NCBI RefSeq assembly: GCF_000173915.1
Contig: NZ_ACDZ02000009.1
Span: forward strand, 145,854-209,853
Direction of reading: 5' to 3'
DNA: 64,000 bases
From: Gemella haemolysans ATCC 10379
GTDB lineage: Bacteria > Bacillota > Bacilli > Staphylococcales > Gemellaceae
In this document: piece after piece, positions 58,925 to 64,000 of the stretch
Layout of the letters: each line of letters starts with the position of its first letter
Numbering within the stretch: position 1 is the stretch's first letter
Notes under the pieces: model-generated
Told to the model about the DNA's origin: nothing
The model's input: the letters and a program-made list of their open reading frames with translations, nothing else
Database searches by the model: none
Program-made: the position numbers and the translations under genes

Positions 58925-58942
58925 TCAATGTAAGCGTTTGAT
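58925..58942 (+). promoter_or_regulatory. Possible CcpA (cre) half-match
   Basis: TGTAAGCGTTT matches the left part of the cre consensus but not its right end. It lies 35-45 nt before the mutarotase start. Catabolite control would make sense for this gene. Confidence 0.25.
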
Positions 58943-58971
58943 TTAAAAAATAATAGGGAGGTACGATAATA

Positions 58972-60006
58972 ATGAGTACACAACTAAAATGGACAAATAT
59001 AGCTACTGTAGTGGCTCAAAAAGGCTACGAAAATAATATAGGAACAGCAGGTTTAGTTAAAGGAGTATTAGGTAATAAACTAATCTTTGGTGGAGGTGCT
59101 AACTTCCCAGGTGGACTTCCTGTTGATGGAGGAGTTAAAGTAAATCATAAAGATGTATATTTATATGAAGAAACAGCTGATGGAGTAACTTTATTAGATC
59201 AAATTCAATTTGACTATCCTCTAGCATATGGACCAAGTGCAGTACATAACGATACTTTATACTACATTGCGAATAAAACTGAAACATCATCAGAATTATT
59301 AGTATTCACTGTTGTTGATAATAAATTAAAAGTTGAAGTTATCGACACTCTTCCACTTACTGTAGAAAATGTTATCGCAAAAGTTCATGACAATAAACTA
59401 TACTTCGGTATCGGATCTATTAACGGTTCTAATAACAATGAACTATATGCATATGATTTAGCAACTAAGAAATTCGAAGTATTTTCAGAATTTCCTGGAA
59501 AATTACGTAATCAAGCTGTTAGCTATGTATACAATAATGAACTATATGTATATGGTGGGGGAGCTAGCGAAACTTATAACGATGGATATAAAGTTAACTT
59601 AAAATCAAAAGAATGGACTCAACTTGCTGATGTAGTTATAGATAATGAGGAAGTATCACTTCTAGGTGCAGATTTAGCTCCATTAAATGAAGATGAACTA
59701 CTAGTAATCGGCGGATTCAATAAAGATGTATGGAAAGATGCAGTGTTCAACTTAACTACATTACAAGGTGAAGATCACGCAAAATATCGTGACGCATACT
59801 TCAGACGTCCTGTAAGTGATTATAAATGGAATAAAAAAGAATTAGTTTACAACTTAAAAGAAAACCGCTGGTACCAATTAGGAGAAATTCCATTTGAAGC
59901 ACCTTGTGGGCATGCTGTATTAGCTACAGATACTAATATTTACTCAATCATGGGGGAGATTAAACCAGCAGAAAGAAAACCATATATCCATAGAACTAAA
60001 AAATAA
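58972..60006 (+). CDS. NanM-type cyclically permuted mutarotase (kelch fold)
   Basis: A 344-residue beta-propeller protein with kelch-like blades (LIFGGGANFPGGLPVDGG, LYVYGGGASETYNDGY, LLVIGGFNKDVW). The start ATVVAQKGYENNIGTAGLVKG is typical of the sialic-acid mutarotase-like family (NanM-related, cyclically permuted). It has no signal peptide, unlike periplasmic E. coli NanM. It probably equilibrates sialic-acid anomers before catabolism, which fits nagA-nagB next door. No nanA/nanE/nanK is in the window. AGGGAGG precedes the ATG. Confidence 0.82.
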   Translation: MSTQLKWTNIATVVAQKGYENNIGTAGLVKGVLGNKLIFGGGANFPGGLPVDGGVKVNHKDVYLYEETADGVTLLDQIQFDYPLAYGPSAVHNDTLYYIANKTETSSELLVFTVVDNKLKVEVIDTLPLTVENVIAKVHDNKLYFGIGSINGSNNNELYAYDLATKKFEVFSEFPGKLRNQAVSYVYNNELYVYGGGASETYNDGYKVNLKSKEWTQLADVVIDNEEVSLLGADLAPLNEDELLVIGGFNKDVWKDAVFNLTTLQGEDHAKYRDAYFRRPVSDYKWNKKELVYNLKENRWYQLGEIPFEAPCGHAVLATDTNIYSIMGEIKPAERKPYIHRTKK

Positions 60007-60131
60007 CAAATACTAAAATAAGCGACTCTATTTAATTTGTAGGGTCTCTTTAATTATTTGATCTTCTAAATTACCAATTTAAAATACTATATAATTTTCT
60101 TAAATAAATTTTAATTAAAAATCCATAAAAA

Positions 60132-60166
60132 AAAGCCATGAGTTTTATTCTCATGGCTAAGTTTTT
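60132..60166 (+). terminator. Terminator of the mutarotase gene
   Basis: Stem AGCCATGAG / CTCATGGCT followed by AAGTTTTT. Confidence 0.8.
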
Positions 60167-60276
60167 CCTTAAGCTATGAAAAAGAAAAACTAGTAAAAAA
60201 AATAAAGTTCGTGTATATTTTCAATACACAATATCAGTATAAACTATTTTTCTTTTTTAGTCAATTTATTATAAGT

Positions 60277-60307
60277 AAAAAAAGAACCTTCCAAAAGGAA
60301 GGCTCTC
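60277..60307 (-). terminator. rRNA operon terminator
   Basis: Stem AGAGCCTTCC / GGAAGGTTCT with TTTT loop and a long T run, directly after 5S rRNA. Confidence 0.85.
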
Positions 60308-60312
60308 ACTGT

Positions 60313-60428
60313 TGCCTGGCAACGTTCTAGTCTCACAGGGCGTAAGCCCAACTACATTCGACGCTAAAGAGCTTAACTTCTGTGTTCGGTATGGGTACAG
60401 GTGTGTCCTCTTCGCTATCGCCACCAGA
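60313..60428 (-). rRNA. rrf: 5S ribosomal RNA
   Basis: On the minus strand it begins TCTGGTGGCGATAGCG and ends at GTTGCCAGGC, with the conserved ACCGAACACAGAAGTTAAG region. About 116 nt. Confidence 0.93.
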
Positions 60429-60500
60429 CGAAAACTTCATATACATATTATATCATCTTTTTTCTTTTTGTCAACAGTTACTTCTAAAGAACTTTCACTT

Positions 60501-63381
<2,881 letters not shown>

Positions 63382-63542
63382 GTGTGTAGCTTTTACGCTT
63401 CGTTCTTTTCCTTGAACTCTTTGTGAATAAGTTTTTACAACTTACTTACTTTTTTCTCGGTTTTGTAAATCTGTTTCTTTTACTTTATAGAAAATTATTT
63501 TTGATCTAATATATATATTCAGTTTTCATTGTGCAAAAATGG

Positions 63543-63615
63543 TGGAGCCTAGCGGGATCGAACCGCTGACCTCCTGCGTGCAAAGCAGGCGTTCTCCCAG
63601 CTGAGCTAAGGCCCC
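63543..63615 (-). tRNA. tRNA-Ala (anticodon TGC)
   Basis: A 73-nt cloverleaf: acceptor GGGGCCT / AGGCTCC, anticodon TGC in CTTTGCACG, T-loop GGTTCGATCC. Lies in the 16S-23S spacer; CCA not encoded. Confidence 0.95.
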
Positions 63616-63647
63616 ATATGAAATTGTATTTAATTAAGAATAAATGG

Positions 63648-63721
<74 letters not shown>

Positions 63722-63792
63722 CTATTAAATTTTATTCTTATTTGAATGTTTTGAACACTCAAAACTAAACGAATTATCAACGTATTCCTTAT

Positions 63793-64000
<208 letters not shown>

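Larger units (their letters stand above)
60007..60312. other. Intergenic region between mutarotase and 5S rRNA
   Basis: Two converging terminators and AT-rich filler; no gene. Confidence 0.6.

Overview
The window is low-GC Bacillota (Firmicutes) DNA. The rRNA sequences, the many YSIRK-signal/LPXTG wall proteins, the M26 zinc metalloprotease and the fructose PTS operon together suggest Gemella or a close relative. The genus is an inference, because no database search was possible.

Layout. Positions 1-16.6 kb hold a run of large cell-wall-anchored proteins: a 5'-truncated YSIRK adhesin at 1-1318, a 1059-residue LPXTG protein at 3580-6759, and a giant repeat adhesin at 10106-16605 whose 3' end is broken by two +1 frameshifts. 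A two-gene glycosyltransferase operon (7017-9848) sits among them; its first gene fuses a GT52 sialyltransferase-like domain to a GT2 domain. A YwqG/DUF1963 gene and a decayed minus-strand gene lie in the gaps. Positions 17.4-21.1 kb carry fruR-fruK-fruA, with repeated ATGAGYG elements upstream. Positions 21.5-26.7 kb hold a DUF805 membrane protein with a hypervariable repeat tail, fabK, a YeiH-type exporter and a Gate-domain membrane protein. Positions 27.1-33.5 kb encode a 2100-residue ZmpB-like metalloprotease, followed by an orphan DeoR regulator and yebC with an RDD protein. Positions 36.1-40.4 kb hold another large LPXTG protein with a (PEPK)n wall-spanning tail.

Positions 40.7-48.3 kb form a lipoylation-linked ADP-ribosylation locus: GcvH-like carrier, lipoate ligase, Old Yellow Enzyme, second lipoate ligase, class M sirtuin and luciferase-like monooxygenase, with a second Old Yellow Enzyme divergently placed. 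The macrodomain hydrolase usually found with this system is absent from the cluster. Positions 48.9-54.1 kb hold two more YSIRK/LPXTG proteins, 54.4-56.4 kb a Kup potassium transporter, and 57.0-60.0 kb nagA, nagB and a NanM-type mutarotase (amino-sugar/sialic-acid catabolism). The right end is an rRNA operon on the minus strand: 16S (partial), tRNA-Ile, tRNA-Ala, 23S, 5S and terminator.

How the parts may fit: the surface proteins and metalloprotease suggest mucosal adhesion and host-protein cleavage. The fructose and amino-sugar genes would feed glycolysis, and the sirtuin locus probably serves redox stress. Most transcription units show a recognisable -35/-10 promoter and a factor-independent terminator, listed below.
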